Origin: a virus
Length of the DNA stretch: 32,240 nucleotides
Virus record (IMG/VR): IMGVR_UViG_3300037101_000089
Coordinates: 1-32,240 of that record
Strand: one strand, 5' to 3'
Part shown: piece by piece, positions 24,958-32,240 of the stretch
Numbering within the stretch: the first letter of the stretch is position 1
Layout of the letters: the number at the start of each line of letters is the position of its first letter
The notes under the pieces: generated by a model
Database searches by the model: none
The model's input: the letters and a program-made list of their open reading frames with translations, nothing else
Told to the model about the DNA's origin: nothing
Translations under genes and position numbers: made by a program

Positions 24958-25992
24958 CTATTGGCAGATACCCGTTTGCGGCGTTATGACGGTCATCGTC
25001 ACCAGCCCGTTTGTGGGGTCGTAGAGTTGCACGCCGGTGATCTGGAGCGTCACGATTCCGTCGGTGTTGCTGAGTTCCGCGACGTTGAAGCCCATCTTCT
25101 GAATGAGCATCGTGAACGAATTGTTGGTGTCGCGAGTCACGGTGAAGGTGGCCGTGCCGGTGGTCAGATTGATCAGATTCGAGTACTCGGCCGATCCGGC
25201 CTCGACACGCACGACGAACTGCACCGCGAATACGCGGTCGCCCCATTCGAACCGCCCCTGGATCTGGTAGCCGTCCTGCGCCCCCGAGCCGGGGAAGAAG
25301 CCGGGCCGGAAGTTGTTCTCCCAGGACGCTTCCATGGACACGAAGTCCTTCGCGCTGCTGCCGGCGAGATAGTTGATGCCATTGAAGGTCAGCGCGGTGA
25401 TCATTCCGGCATTGAACTCATGCGGTGAATACACGGCGGGCAGGGTGATTCCGCTGGGCGAGGTGTACTGTCCGGTAGTCACACATTCCGCCGCGATCAT
25501 CGCGCTGGCGCGTCCCGGCGAGTTCTTAATCGACAGCTTCCAGCCCTTGACGGCGCAGCCCACCAGCATTTCGTCCAGCACCGCCGAGCCGCCAGGCCGG
25601 ATCTGCTGCACGAACGAGAAGTAGGGCAACTCCAGGCCGGTCGGATTCGTCGCCCCCAGAGCCGGAATGATGGTGTACGTGTACGGACCGCTGCCGCTGC
25701 CGCTCACGGTCACGTTGCCCAGTGAGAACGCCATCGCCCACGCGAGAATTTCCGACGAAGCGTACTTCGAGAACTCGTAAGTCGGCATGTTGTAATGCGA
25801 CTTGAAGAGCTGCGTGGGGAACTCATGGCCCTTGCCAATTTCAGCGCGGTCGTCCTCGTTCACCGGGACCTTGGCCCACGGCTTGGTATTGAGGTTCGTG
25901 TGCCGCCAGATAGCAGTGGAGGCATTCGCCGTCCCGATGGCGGTCTGTTTGCCGAAGCCCCAGCCATTCAGCAGTTCATTGATGTTTGCCAT
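24958..25992 (-). CDS. Tail tube protein
   Basis: ATG 25992 (MANINELLNGWGFG) with AGGAG upstream gives 344 aa; the longer open frame would run over the small gene before it. The protein is beta-rich with Gly, Thr and Asn throughout, has LPYFSFVQQIRPGGS and KGWKLSIKNSPGRASAM as in phage tail tube or major tail proteins, and ends in a beta segment (GIVTLQITGVQLYD). It should stack as hexamers to form the tail lumen. It occupies the expected slot between head-tail connectors and tail chaperones. Confidence 0.8.
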   Translation of the reverse strand: MANINELLNGWGFGKQTAIGTANASTAIWRHTNLNTKPWAKVPVNEDDRAEIGKGHEFPTQLFKSHYNMPTYEFSKYASSEILAWAMAFSLGNVTVSGSGSGPYTYTIIPALGATNPTGLELPYFSFVQQIRPGGSAVLDEMLVGCAVKGWKLSIKNSPGRASAMIAAECVTTGQYTSPSGITLPAVYSPHEFNAGMITALTFNGINYLAGSSAKDFVSMEASWENNFRPGFFPGSGAQDGYQIQGRFEWGDRVFAVQFVVRVEAGSAEYSNLINLTTGTATFTVTRDTNNSFTMLIQKMGFNVAELSNTDGIVTLQITGVQLYDPTNGLVTMTVITPQTGICQ

Positions 25993-25993
25993 G

Positions 25994-26152
25994 CTACGTT
26001 TTCTCCTGAACCGGAGTTGCCGGTTTTGGGCCAGTGGCTGCTGGCGGGGGAACCTGACGCCACCCGGCAACCATGAGCGGTGTGAGCTCTGCGGCCGTCG
26101 CTTCGACTTCCTTCACTTCGCCCTCGGGCGATTGCATGAAAACCCAATCCAT
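25994..26152 (-). CDS. Small 52-aa protein before the tail tube gene
   Basis: ATG 26152 is preceded by AAGGAG at eight bases. The frame reads MDWVFMQSPEGEVKEVEATA, continues with LTPLMVAGWRQVPPP, and ends at a TAG (25994-25996), one base before the tail tube ATG. The protein has a G-E-V-K-E-V strand, a helix and a G-W-R-x-V strand, and a Pro-rich tail. Small proteins of this shape are common next to phage structural genes, but I cannot assign a role. Strong ribosome site and tight fit support it as real. Confidence 0.7.
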   Translation of the reverse strand: MDWVFMQSPEGEVKEVEATAAELTPLMVAGWRQVPPPAATGPKPATPVQEKT

Positions 26153-26163
26153 AACGTTCTCCT

Positions 26164-26667
26164 TCACTCCCCGCCGGGATTGCCTTGCTCCACCAACGTT
26201 GCTTGCACCTCGAAATAATCTAGCGTTGCGCCGTCTGCGCTAACGACGACCGTGTTTCGCTGCGCGGACGGAAGATCCATATCCATCGGGTAGCAATTTG
26301 GATCGATCTGGAAGTGCAAGAGCGACGACCACGATGGAGCGCCCGTTGGTATCGCGCTCACCAACAGCCAGAACAAGTCGGCATAGGTGGCGGTGGAATT
26401 CTGTTCCGGCGCGCGCAGGTAGATCGAGAAGCGATGCGCGAAGTGCAGTGCGCCGCCCGTGAGACGCCGCGGCGTGGTGCCGTTCCAGGCAACCAGGATC
26501 GAGCCGGGCGGCATCTGGAGAATAGCCAGCCGCAGATTGTTGTCGGTAGCCAGTCCTTCCATGAACGCGCGGATGTTGTTGCCGTCGCCGACGACCGCAG
26601 TCACCAAGTCCGGGCAGGACTGGAGCGCGGTGACCCACTCGCCAAGTATTGTGTTTGGATTGATCAC
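26164..26667 (-). CDS. Tail terminator/minor tail protein-like
   Basis: The best start is GTG 26667, seven bases beyond the upstream stop, for 167 aa; an ATG at 26721 would overlap the upstream gene by 47 bp. The protein opens with WVTALQSCPDLVTAVVGD and has a mid-section (RFSIYLRAPE) and a late beta segment (LDYFEVQATLVEQG). This slot after head-completion genes and before the tail tube normally holds the tail terminator (gpU in lambda), which caps the tube and joins it to the head. Assignment is mainly positional. Confidence 0.5.
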   Translation of the reverse strand: MINPNTILGEWVTALQSCPDLVTAVVGDGNNIRAFMEGLATDNNLRLAILQMPPGSILVAWNGTTPRRLTGGALHFAHRFSIYLRAPEQNSTATYADLFWLLVSAIPTGAPSWSSLLHFQIDPNCYPMDMDLPSAQRNTVVVSADGATLDYFEVQATLVEQGNPGGE

Positions 26668-26674
26668 GGAAGCG

Positions 26675-27001
26675 TCAACTCGCGCGCTGAAGCAGTGCCA
26701 GGTTGAGCATGCCGTAGGCATCCGGCTGCCGCAGTGTCGTCACCACGTACTGCGTGCCCCAGGCAGTCACCCAGTCGCCCTTCGCCGGTGGATTGGAGAA
26801 GTCGGACGGATTCACCGAGATCTCTTCGAAGTTCGCCATCGCGCCTGATTCCTCGCGCGGGCGAAGGTGGCGAATGGCGGTTACCGTGAACGGGTCCCCC
26901 TGCGCTGCGCCTGCCTGCACCGGTTGGTACACCACCGGCTCGCCGAAGGTTTGGAGCATGACGCCGTCTACCAGCGCCTCAATGGTGGGCCAGTTCCCCA
27001 T
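26675..27001 (-). CDS. Head-tail joining protein (lambda FII-like)
   Basis: ATG 27001 begins one base after the upstream stop and gives 108 aa. The order of features fits gpFII-type joining proteins: a first helix (NWPTIEALVDGVMLQTFG), a beta strand with PVVYQPVQAG, a mid-part with EEISVNPSDFSNP, then KGDWVTAWGTQYVV and a C-terminal beta segment (AYGMLNLAL). Such proteins finish the portal face after DNA packaging and receive the tail. Confidence 0.65.
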   Translation of the reverse strand: MGNWPTIEALVDGVMLQTFGEPVVYQPVQAGAAQGDPFTVTAIRHLRPREESGAMANFEEISVNPSDFSNPPAKGDWVTAWGTQYVVTTLRQPDAYGMLNLALLQRAS

Positions 27002-27002
27002 C

Positions 27003-27329
27003 TCACGTCCAGTAGGCGACGATCAGACCCTCGCCCGCGTTGTTGGCATCGATGTGGTAATCCGATGGCAGCAGCAAATGGCGTGCATCTTCCGCCCAGA
27101 TCTCGTAAGCATCCGCGACGCCGCCACCAGAACCGGTGGGCCAGAACTCCTTGACCACGCCTGTGCCGTTCGTCTTGTTCATGCCGGAGACGCCGAGGAA
27201 CACGCGACCTGTCTGACCGATCACTGCGGCGAAGCGCATCCGCTCCACCCGCAGATTCGGGTCGCTGGAAACGGGGACGGGCGTGCCGGGCGTCGGTACC
27301 GGGATATTGCCGAACGAGTTTGCTTTCAT
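27003..27329 (-). CDS. Small virion-associated beta protein
   Basis: ATG 27329 gives 108 aa, five bases after the upstream stop. It is beta-rich with RFAAVIGQTGRVFLGVSG, a Gly-rich loop (PTGSGGGVADAYEIW) and a closing strand with NAGEGLIVAYW. No family is certain. The position between connector genes suggests a head-tail connector or decoration component. Confidence 0.5.
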   Translation of the reverse strand: MKANSFGNIPVPTPGTPVPVSSDPNLRVERMRFAAVIGQTGRVFLGVSGMNKTNGTGVVKEFWPTGSGGGVADAYEIWAEDARHLLLPSDYHIDANNAGEGLIVAYWT

Positions 27330-27334
27330 CGTAA

Positions 27335-27643
27335 TCAGAGCCAGGCAAGGACCTTGTACTTGGCCCCCGTGGTCACCGTCACCTTCACGTTGGTCGCGTC
27401 ATGCGTTCCCTCAGTCACCGTGAAGACGTTGGTGCTCCCGCTGTTGTCCGTGCAGGAGACCAGCACGCCTGTGGGCACTGCGCCCAGACCGTGCGCGATG
27501 CTTTGCTGCGCGCCGCTGCCTGTTTGCACCGCCGACACGAACAGCTTCTGCTTCGATGGGTAGCTGCCCTTGAAGTTCGGCTGCGGACCCGCGCTCTGAA
27601 ACTCCGGAGCGTTAACGGGTGTTTTTTCCACTTTGACTGCCAT
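27335..27643 (-). CDS. Small beta-rich structural protein
   Basis: ATG 27643 lies inside the end of the upstream gene (32-bp overlap), with GGAAAAGAGG before it; 102 aa. After a charged N-terminus it has two repeated-looking beta segments (KLFVSAVQTGSGAQQSIAHG, then NVKVTVTTGAKYKVLAWL), as in small virion decoration or fibre proteins. Function unknown. Confidence 0.5.
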   Translation of the reverse strand: MAVKVEKTPVNAPEFQSAGPQPNFKGSYPSKQKLFVSAVQTGSGAQQSIAHGLGAVPTGVLVSCTDNSGSTNVFTVTEGTHDATNVKVTVTTGAKYKVLAWL

Positions 27644-27902
27644 GCCTCTTTTCCTTTCCCGGCTTGGCCGGTTCCTGCTTGGGAAGCTTCGAGATTGCCC
27701 GCTCGGCCTCGGCCTGAGTCCCGATCCTGCGTTGCTCGTAGAGCTGCCGCGCCCGCGTCAACTGGACCTTGTTTGTGGCGGCCGGAGCGGGATACTCGTC
27801 GCCGATGTCAGACGGCGTAAAACCCTGCAACGGGCGCAGAACGTACAGCGGCGGAACCAGGCCCCTGGTCAGCCGCGCCCATGATTCTCGACGCAGCATC
27901 AT
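27612..27902 (-). CDS. Small charged protein downstream of major capsid gene
   Basis: Tandem ATG codons at 27902 and 27899 follow the capsid stop by two bases; 96 aa. It contains PLQGFTPSDIGDEY, a helix (TRARQLYEQRRIGT) and a Lys/Arg/Gln-rich tail. No family is recognised. The place after the capsid gene is usually taken by head-tail adaptor or DNA-packaging accessory proteins. Confidence 0.5.
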   Translation of the reverse strand: MMLRRESWARLTRGLVPPLYVLRPLQGFTPSDIGDEYPAPAATNKVQLTRARQLYEQRRIGTQAEAERAISKLPKQEPAKPGKEKRHGSQSGKNTR

Positions 27903-27904
27903 GG

Positions 27905-28918
27905 CTACACCGCCGAGATCACGTTGTTGAAGTAGAAGCCGAGGTCCGCAGAGACCAGGCGCATATCGAACGCCGAGTCGATCTCCACGCGATCCGAAGC
28001 CAGGTGCTCCATGCGGAAAGTCTTGATGCGGACGCCGGCGCCGCCGGTGGTTCCGATCAGGCCCGTCCAGTTGAACACGTACCCGGCGCTGGGGGTCATC
28101 AGGCCGGCATTCTTCGGGCGGTAAAACAGCGCTGCGCTCATGCCGCCGATGAACGCGTTGGATTCGGTTGCGCCCTCCGCAGCCGTGTTGTACACGGCGT
28201 CAATGACCAGGATCTCGTCCAGTTCGAGAATCTCGGCCATGATCTGGCGGGTTGCCACTGCCGGGTTCGGCGCGGTCTGGCCGTACTTGGTGCGGTCGAT
28301 GAAGTCGGGGTGATCCACGAGCTTATCGAACACCGGGCGGCTCACCACGAAGATGTTCGGCGCGAAGCCGCCGCTCGACAGCCGCATCTGGGTCTTCGCG
28401 TTGCGAATATCGGTGATCGGGCTGCCGTTCGGGTAGTTCGCGGCGTCCCAATAGATGACGTGAGTGGAGTCCGCGGTCGCCTGGCCGCTGACGTTGTTGG
28501 TCCAGATCCCGGTGCCGAAGAACCTGGAGACCCACTGATTCTCGCGGCGGATCAGCGCCTTCTGCGTCAGGAAAATGGTGGCGTCGCGGTCGGGGGCGAG
28601 CGGCGAGTCGCTGTTGGAGCGGATCTGGTCATCCACGTCCTTGTGCAGCGACCAAACGTCGCAGTTGTACGTGCCGGTGGAATTCAGGTTGTAGCCCGTG
28701 CCGGCGGACTCGGTGGAAAGCGCGCGCTTCTGCATCTCATCGCGGTTGAAATCCGCCCGCGCGTAAGTGTAGTAGAGATCGCTTTTGTTTTCGACCGGCA
28801 CCGCCGGAAAGGCCTTGTCCGCGACGAATTCGACTCCGGCGGCTTCCTGAAGGTAGGCCACGGAGATGTTCGTCAGCGGTCGGTTGACGTGAACGTCTTG
28901 TAGTGTTGGCTGAGGCAT
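27905..28918 (-). CDS. Major capsid protein
   Basis: ATG 28918 has a strong AGGAG upstream; 337 aa. Typical features of lambda gpE-like/HK97-fold capsids are seen: N-terminal NRPLTNISVAYLQ, YTYARADFNRDEM, NQWVSRFFGTGIW in the middle, NIFVVSRPVFDKLVDHPDFI (a conserved helix-strand unit), ILVIDAVYNTA, and a C-terminal HLASDRVEIDSAFDMRLV stretch. It forms the icosahedral shell with the decoration protein encoded just upstream. Length agrees with the lambda family (~340 aa). Confidence 0.9.
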   Translation of the reverse strand: MPQPTLQDVHVNRPLTNISVAYLQEAAGVEFVADKAFPAVPVENKSDLYYTYARADFNRDEMQKRALSTESAGTGYNLNSTGTYNCDVWSLHKDVDDQIRSNSDSPLAPDRDATIFLTQKALIRRENQWVSRFFGTGIWTNNVSGQATADSTHVIYWDAANYPNGSPITDIRNAKTQMRLSSGGFAPNIFVVSRPVFDKLVDHPDFIDRTKYGQTAPNPAVATRQIMAEILELDEILVIDAVYNTAAEGATESNAFIGGMSAALFYRPKNAGLMTPSAGYVFNWTGLIGTTGGAGVRIKTFRMEHLASDRVEIDSAFDMRLVSADLGFYFNNVISAV

Positions 28919-28945
28919 TTGTGATTTCTCCTATGTGATGAACGG

Positions 28946-29329
28946 CTACATCTTGTACGGGCCGAGAAGCAGCGCGGGGATGATCACGCCAGCACCGCCC
29001 GATGCTGCCAGCGCACGCGCCCGCACGAAATTGCCGGTGGTGGCAGTGATGGCCTGCCCACTGGCGTTGGCCATGAGCGGGTCGCCGGCATTGACTGCCG
29101 CGCCGGTCAGCAGCTTGGTGATGCCAAGGATCGCGACCTCGGCCTCCACTCCCTGCGCGTTAGGCTTGTCCTGGACCACGCCATCGGCGACGGCGCCAGC
29201 GCCCGTGAAGTTAACCTGTCCGGACGAGTTGACGGTCACGAAGTAGAACTGCGGATTCACAGTCCCGTTGCTCGTGAGGTCGGCCGCTGCCGGAATCCCT
29301 ACATTGCGTAATGTCTGTTCGAATGCCAT
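28946..29329 (-). CDS. Capsid decoration protein (DUF2190/gpD-like)
   Basis: ATG 29329 with AGGAG upstream; 127 aa. It shows QFYFVTVNSSGQVNFTG, GVVQDKPNAQGVEAEVAILG, and AGDPLMANASGQAI, the pattern of capsid cement proteins of the DUF2190 family. They bind the mature shell at threefold positions and stabilise it. Position between protease and major capsid gene matches lambda gene D. Confidence 0.8.
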   Translation of the reverse strand: MAFEQTLRNVGIPAAADLTSNGTVNPQFYFVTVNSSGQVNFTGAGAVADGVVQDKPNAQGVEAEVAILGITKLLTGAAVNAGDPLMANASGQAITATTGNFVRARALAASGGAGVIIPALLLGPYKM

Positions 29330-29345
29330 GTCTGTCTCCTCTCTG

Positions 29346-31010
29346 TTACCGGGCGAGGCGAATGCCAGCCCGCTCGAGCGTGGCGATCAGGCCCTTCGCG
29401 TTGTGCTGCGCCACGAAAGCGCCGTAAACCTCGGGATGCTCTTCGAGCATGAGGGCGTAGGCACGCTCTTTGGTCAGCTTGGTGGTACCGCTTTCGGCGT
29501 AAAGATTCGGAGTCTCTTTGCCGCGATTCTGGCGGGCGTAGGAAGTTGCCTGGGCTTCAATCTCTTGAAGGGAACCGACCGCGCCCTGGTTGGGATTGAC
29601 GTGCGATGTAATCATGCTCCTCTCGCTTTCGATCACGCGGGCGGCGGTCAACTCTTCGCTGACGTCCGCCACGCTGAAATATTGGCCGTTGGGTTTCTTC
29701 TTGGTGAGGAACTCTGCGGTCTTGTCGGGACAACCGGCCATCTTGCACAACGCGCCGATGGCTTCGATGTCGCCTTCGGGACGCATCTTCAGCGGCACGG
29801 CAGCGAGGCCGGCAAGCGGAGCCATGCCTTCCGGTTTCTTGGCGTCGCTCTTTGCGCCTTCGCCGCAGGCGTGGCAGTACTCCGCGCCTTTGCGCAGCTC
29901 GGCACCGCAGGCGTGGCAGAACTTGCCGGACGCCTCGCCTTCGGCCTTCGTGCCGCATGCATGGCAGAATGTCGCGTCCGCGTGGAGCTTGGTTCCGCAT
30001 GCATGGCAGTACTTCGGTTCGTTGTTGGTCTTCTCGTCGCCGTCACCGTCGTCCGGCTTCTTGCCCTCGGCGGCGATTGTGAGCGTTTCGTTGGGCATAC
30101 TTGCTGTAACCTCCTTGGTTGTGGATCTTGCGGCAATCGCCGCCGTTGAACTCTGGACAGGCTCGCCGAGCAGTTGACGAAGCGCGTTCATGGCGTCGCC
30201 CAACGTTCCGACCTCGTCGGCCAGCAGCGGAATGGCCGTCTCGGCCCAGCAGACGCCGGCCTGTGTCGCGATGATCTTCTCTGCGTCGGCTTTCCGATTC
30301 CGCGCGACCGTTGCTACGAACTGGTGGTACTGCCGGTCAATTTCGGACTGGATGTCTTTCTCTGCCCGCTCCGATAGCGGTTCATGCGGGTTCCCATCGA
30401 CCTTCTTTTCGCCTTTGAAGATGTAGGTGTACTTGAACCCCTGCTCGTCGTTGAACTTCGAATCCTCGGTATGCAGCACCACCACGCCGACCGAGCCGAC
30501 GGCTCCCATGCGCGTGACGAAGATCTTGTCGGCCGCGCTGGTGAGTGCGTAGGCTGCCGAGAACGCGAAGTCGTCGGCGATGGCATAGATCGGTTTCGCG
30601 CCCCGCAGCGAGTAGATGTAGTCGGACAGTTCCAAGCATCCCGTGGTCTCGCCGCCCGGTGAATCCACCTGCAACAGAATCGCCCGCACTCCGGCGTCGT
30701 TCACCGCGTCCTGAAGGTAGCCCCCGATCTGCGCATAGGAACTGCAACCGCTCAGCGCCGAAACCCAGGACTCCTGTTTCGTCAGTACGCCCTGGATCGG
30801 AATCACGGCGATGCCGTCGATCACCTGGTAGCCGCTGTCGTCAGCCTGCTCCATGTACGCCGCGGCGAACGGTTCCGCGGGCTTCACGACGGCCACCGGC
30901 ATGATCCCCAGCCGTGGCCCCAACGCCTGGACTATCACGTCCAGCTTGGGCGGATGAATCATTAGCGGCGTGTTCACAAACCGCGATGCAACACGAGTCA
31001 GATCCCTCAT
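29346..31010 (-). CDS. S49 capsid protease/scaffold with inserted double zinc ribbon
   Basis: ATG 31010 overlaps the portal stop as ATGA, giving 554 aa; a longer frame would run into the portal gene. Residues ~60-280 form an S49 (SppA/lambda gpC) protease: LLQVDSPGGETTG (112-124), DDFAFSAAYALTS with the nucleophile S151, MGAVGSVGVVV (168-178), and KKVDGNPHEPLS with K203 as the likely base. Residues 335-382 hold four CHACG motifs (C335/338, C349/352, C365/368, C379/382), which form two zinc ribbons. The last ~160 residues are helical, as in gpNu3-type scaffolds (ERSMITSHVN, LMLEEHPEVYGAFV). The protease matures the prohead. A double zinc ribbon between protease and scaffold is not part of the usual architecture. 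Confidence 0.85.
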   Translation of the reverse strand: MRDLTRVASRFVNTPLMIHPPKLDVIVQALGPRLGIMPVAVVKPAEPFAAAYMEQADDSGYQVIDGIAVIPIQGVLTKQESWVSALSGCSSYAQIGGYLQDAVNDAGVRAILLQVDSPGGETTGCLELSDYIYSLRGAKPIYAIADDFAFSAAYALTSAADKIFVTRMGAVGSVGVVVLHTEDSKFNDEQGFKYTYIFKGEKKVDGNPHEPLSERAEKDIQSEIDRQYHQFVATVARNRKADAEKIIATQAGVCWAETAIPLLADEVGTLGDAMNALRQLLGEPVQSSTAAIAARSTTKEVTASMPNETLTIAAEGKKPDDGDGDEKTNNEPKYCHACGTKLHADATFCHACGTKAEGEASGKFCHACGAELRKGAEYCHACGEGAKSDAKKPEGMAPLAGLAAVPLKMRPEGDIEAIGALCKMAGCPDKTAEFLTKKKPNGQYFSVADVSEELTAARVIESERSMITSHVNPNQGAVGSLQEIEAQATSYARQNRGKETPNLYAESGTTKLTKERAYALMLEEHPEVYGAFVAQHNAKGLIATLERAGIRLAR

Positions 31011-32240
31011 GGCTTCACGTCCACCTCGCCCTTGCTCGCGTCCTGTTGGATCTCGGCTTCCGTCAATCCGGCGTTGCGCCCGGTCAGGACCTTCCGGCCA
31101 TCGCTGTCGTAAGAGAGACCAAGCTTGTCGGCTCGCTCGTTGTCCGCTGCCTGCTCCGCATCCACGGCACCGGCGTCGCGCCCTTGTGCCGCCACCTCGG
31201 TGGAACGCGTGGATAGGCCGCTGCGGATGGCATCGTTGGAAGCCTTGATGTCCTTCTCGGGGTCCACCCACGGCCAGCCGGGCGTTACCCACTGCACTTC
31301 CTCGAATGGCTCGGGATCTTTGCTGTACGCGTTCAGCAGATCTATCCCGAACACCAGCGCCAACATCGCCTCGCGCAGCCAGCGCTTATAAACCGGATGG
31401 CAGACCTGGAAGATGAAAACCGAATGTTGATACTGTTCGCACTTGCGGCGGAACTCCAGCAGGCCGGCGCGGATCGAAGAATAGTTGATCCCCGACAGGT
31501 CGCCGCTGATCTGATACTCGGCAAGCCCGGCGCCACTCGAAAAAGCTTGCAGGCACGTCCGGATGAACGATTTGAAATCGCCGCTATCCTTCGCTTCGGC
31601 AAACTGCACCTCTTCGCCGAAGTTCAGAACCTGGAAGGTGCCGGGTTCGAGCTTGCTGATCTGCGTCCCCGGATCTGTCTGGGTCGGCCCGTTCTGGTAT
31701 TGGTCCGGAGGGATGATCGGATTGTCCGGGCTGGCCTGCGTGATGAACCCGGTGATCATCGCCGCGAGTTTCTTGCGGACGATCTCGGCGTCCGTGTATT
31801 GCTCCAGTTCGTAGAGCTTCGCGATCACCGATGTGAGCCACGGCTGGCCCCGGAACTGGCCCGCGCGAATCGGCTTGTAGACGTGCAGCACCTCGGTAGC
31901 TGGCACGCGCTCCACCGACAGCGCGTCCATCGGGAAGAACATCGTCTCGCCCGGATGCGCTTTCCAGAAGTGGTACGCCGCACGCCGTCCGTCGGCCTGA
32001 AACTCGATGCCACACCGGACGGAATTCTTGGGTGGCATCTGCTCGATAGCCGTGCGCCACAGCGGTAATTGCTCGGCCTCGATGAGTTGCAGTTGCAACG
32101 GAACCGTGAGACCTTCTTTCGGCGAGCGCGGCCGGAACCGCACGAAGCACTCGCCGGCCTCCATGACCTCGCGAGCAATCACCATCTGCTGCCCATAGAA
32201 ATCCGTCTGGCCCGACGCAGGATTCCGCGGGTCGTACTCG
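31007..32240 (-). CDS. Portal protein (lambda gpB-like), partial
   Basis: The frame is open to the right edge; 410 residues are visible and the N-terminus lies outside, so the ATG at 32185 is not the true start. Typical portal features are seen: EVMEAGECFVRFRP, LQLIEAEQLP, RAAYHFWKAHPGE, then ADATEV-type HVYKPIRAGQFRGQPWL, GDLSGINYSSIRAGLLEFRR, and TPGWPWVDPEKDIKASNDAI near the C-terminus. These are strongly conserved in lambda-family portals. It forms the dodecameric ring through which DNA is packaged and to which the connector proteins attach. Its stop overlaps the protease start by four bases. Confidence 0.92.
   Translation of the reverse strand, partial: EYDPRNPASGQTDFYGQQMVIAREVMEAGECFVRFRPRSPKEGLTVPLQLQLIEAEQLPLWRTAIEQMPPKNSVRCGIEFQADGRRAAYHFWKAHPGETMFFPMDALSVERVPATEVLHVYKPIRAGQFRGQPWLTSVIAKLYELEQYTDAEIVRKKLAAMITGFITQASPDNPIIPPDQYQNGPTQTDPGTQISKLEPGTFQVLNFGEEVQFAEAKDSGDFKSFIRTCLQAFSSGAGLAEYQISGDLSGINYSSIRAGLLEFRRKCEQYQHSVFIFQVCHPVYKRWLREAMLALVFGIDLLNAYSKDPEPFEEVQWVTPGWPWVDPEKDIKASNDAIRSGLSTRSTEVAAQGRDAGAVDAEQAADNERADKLGLSYDSDGRKVLTGRNAGLTEAEIQQDASKGEVDVKP

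Noticed and set aside
1-32240. CRISPR array, tRNA or rRNA genes
   Set aside because: No regularly spaced direct repeats with unique spacers, and no tRNA cloverleaf or rRNA segments were noticed.

Overview
The window looks like part of the genome of a lambda-like, long-tailed phage (siphovirus), most likely an integrated prophage or a phage contig. Almost everything is on the minus strand, so transcription runs from high to low coordinates. The order portal, S49 protease, decoration protein, major capsid, connectors, tail tube, tail chaperones, tape measure, tail tip, fibres is the standard lambda-type late order. The host is probably an Acidobacteriota bacterium. This is an inference from high GC, from the C-terminal excisionase-like domain of the large protein near the left end, and from the signal-peptide and Cys-rich style of the tailspike. 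No host gene, integrase, terminase or lysis gene lies inside the window.

Right part (32240 down to 22114): portal (cut by the window edge), a 554-aa S49 protease/scaffold protein with four inserted CHACG zinc-ribbon motifs, decoration protein, major capsid protein, a run of small head-completion and connector genes, a 52-aa gene, tail tube protein, a tail-assembly chaperone and a zinc-ribbon partner, then (after a gene on the opposite strand) a morphogenesis protein. Many junctions show start/stop overlaps or gaps of a few bases and good Shine-Dalgarno sites, as expected for one operon.

Middle (22113 to 4911): a 1359-aa tape measure protein, a lambda gpM-like protein, a 1543-aa fused M/L/J-like tail tip protein with a four-cysteine gpL-type site, a beta-helix tailspike that carries a signal peptide, and a 1030-aa TIM-barrel-bearing tail protein. 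Two cargo insertions interrupt this module. One is a lone PD-(D/E)XK nuclease on the plus strand (22687-23895) with its own promoter candidate. The other is a coupled pair (15406-17236) made of an unrecognised 273-aa protein and a PIN-domain nuclease with a long disordered tail. The pair lies directly beside the C-terminal scrap of an IS1595/ISXO2-type transposase fused in frame to a short phage reading frame.

Left part (4910 to 1): a large modular protein (936-1018 aa) ending in an excisionase-like DNA-binding domain, four TTCGG repeats spaced exactly 10 bp with an AT-rich stretch beside them, a small helix-turn-helix protein, and a RepB-type archaeo-eukaryotic primase cut by the left edge. 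This looks like the replication and control region. The repeats are a candidate origin or operator.

The most interesting points are the PIN cassette in a transposon scar, the opposite-strand nuclease in the tail operon, the zinc-ribbon insertion in the capsid protease, the 10-bp phased repeats next to the primase, and the signal peptide on a tailspike.
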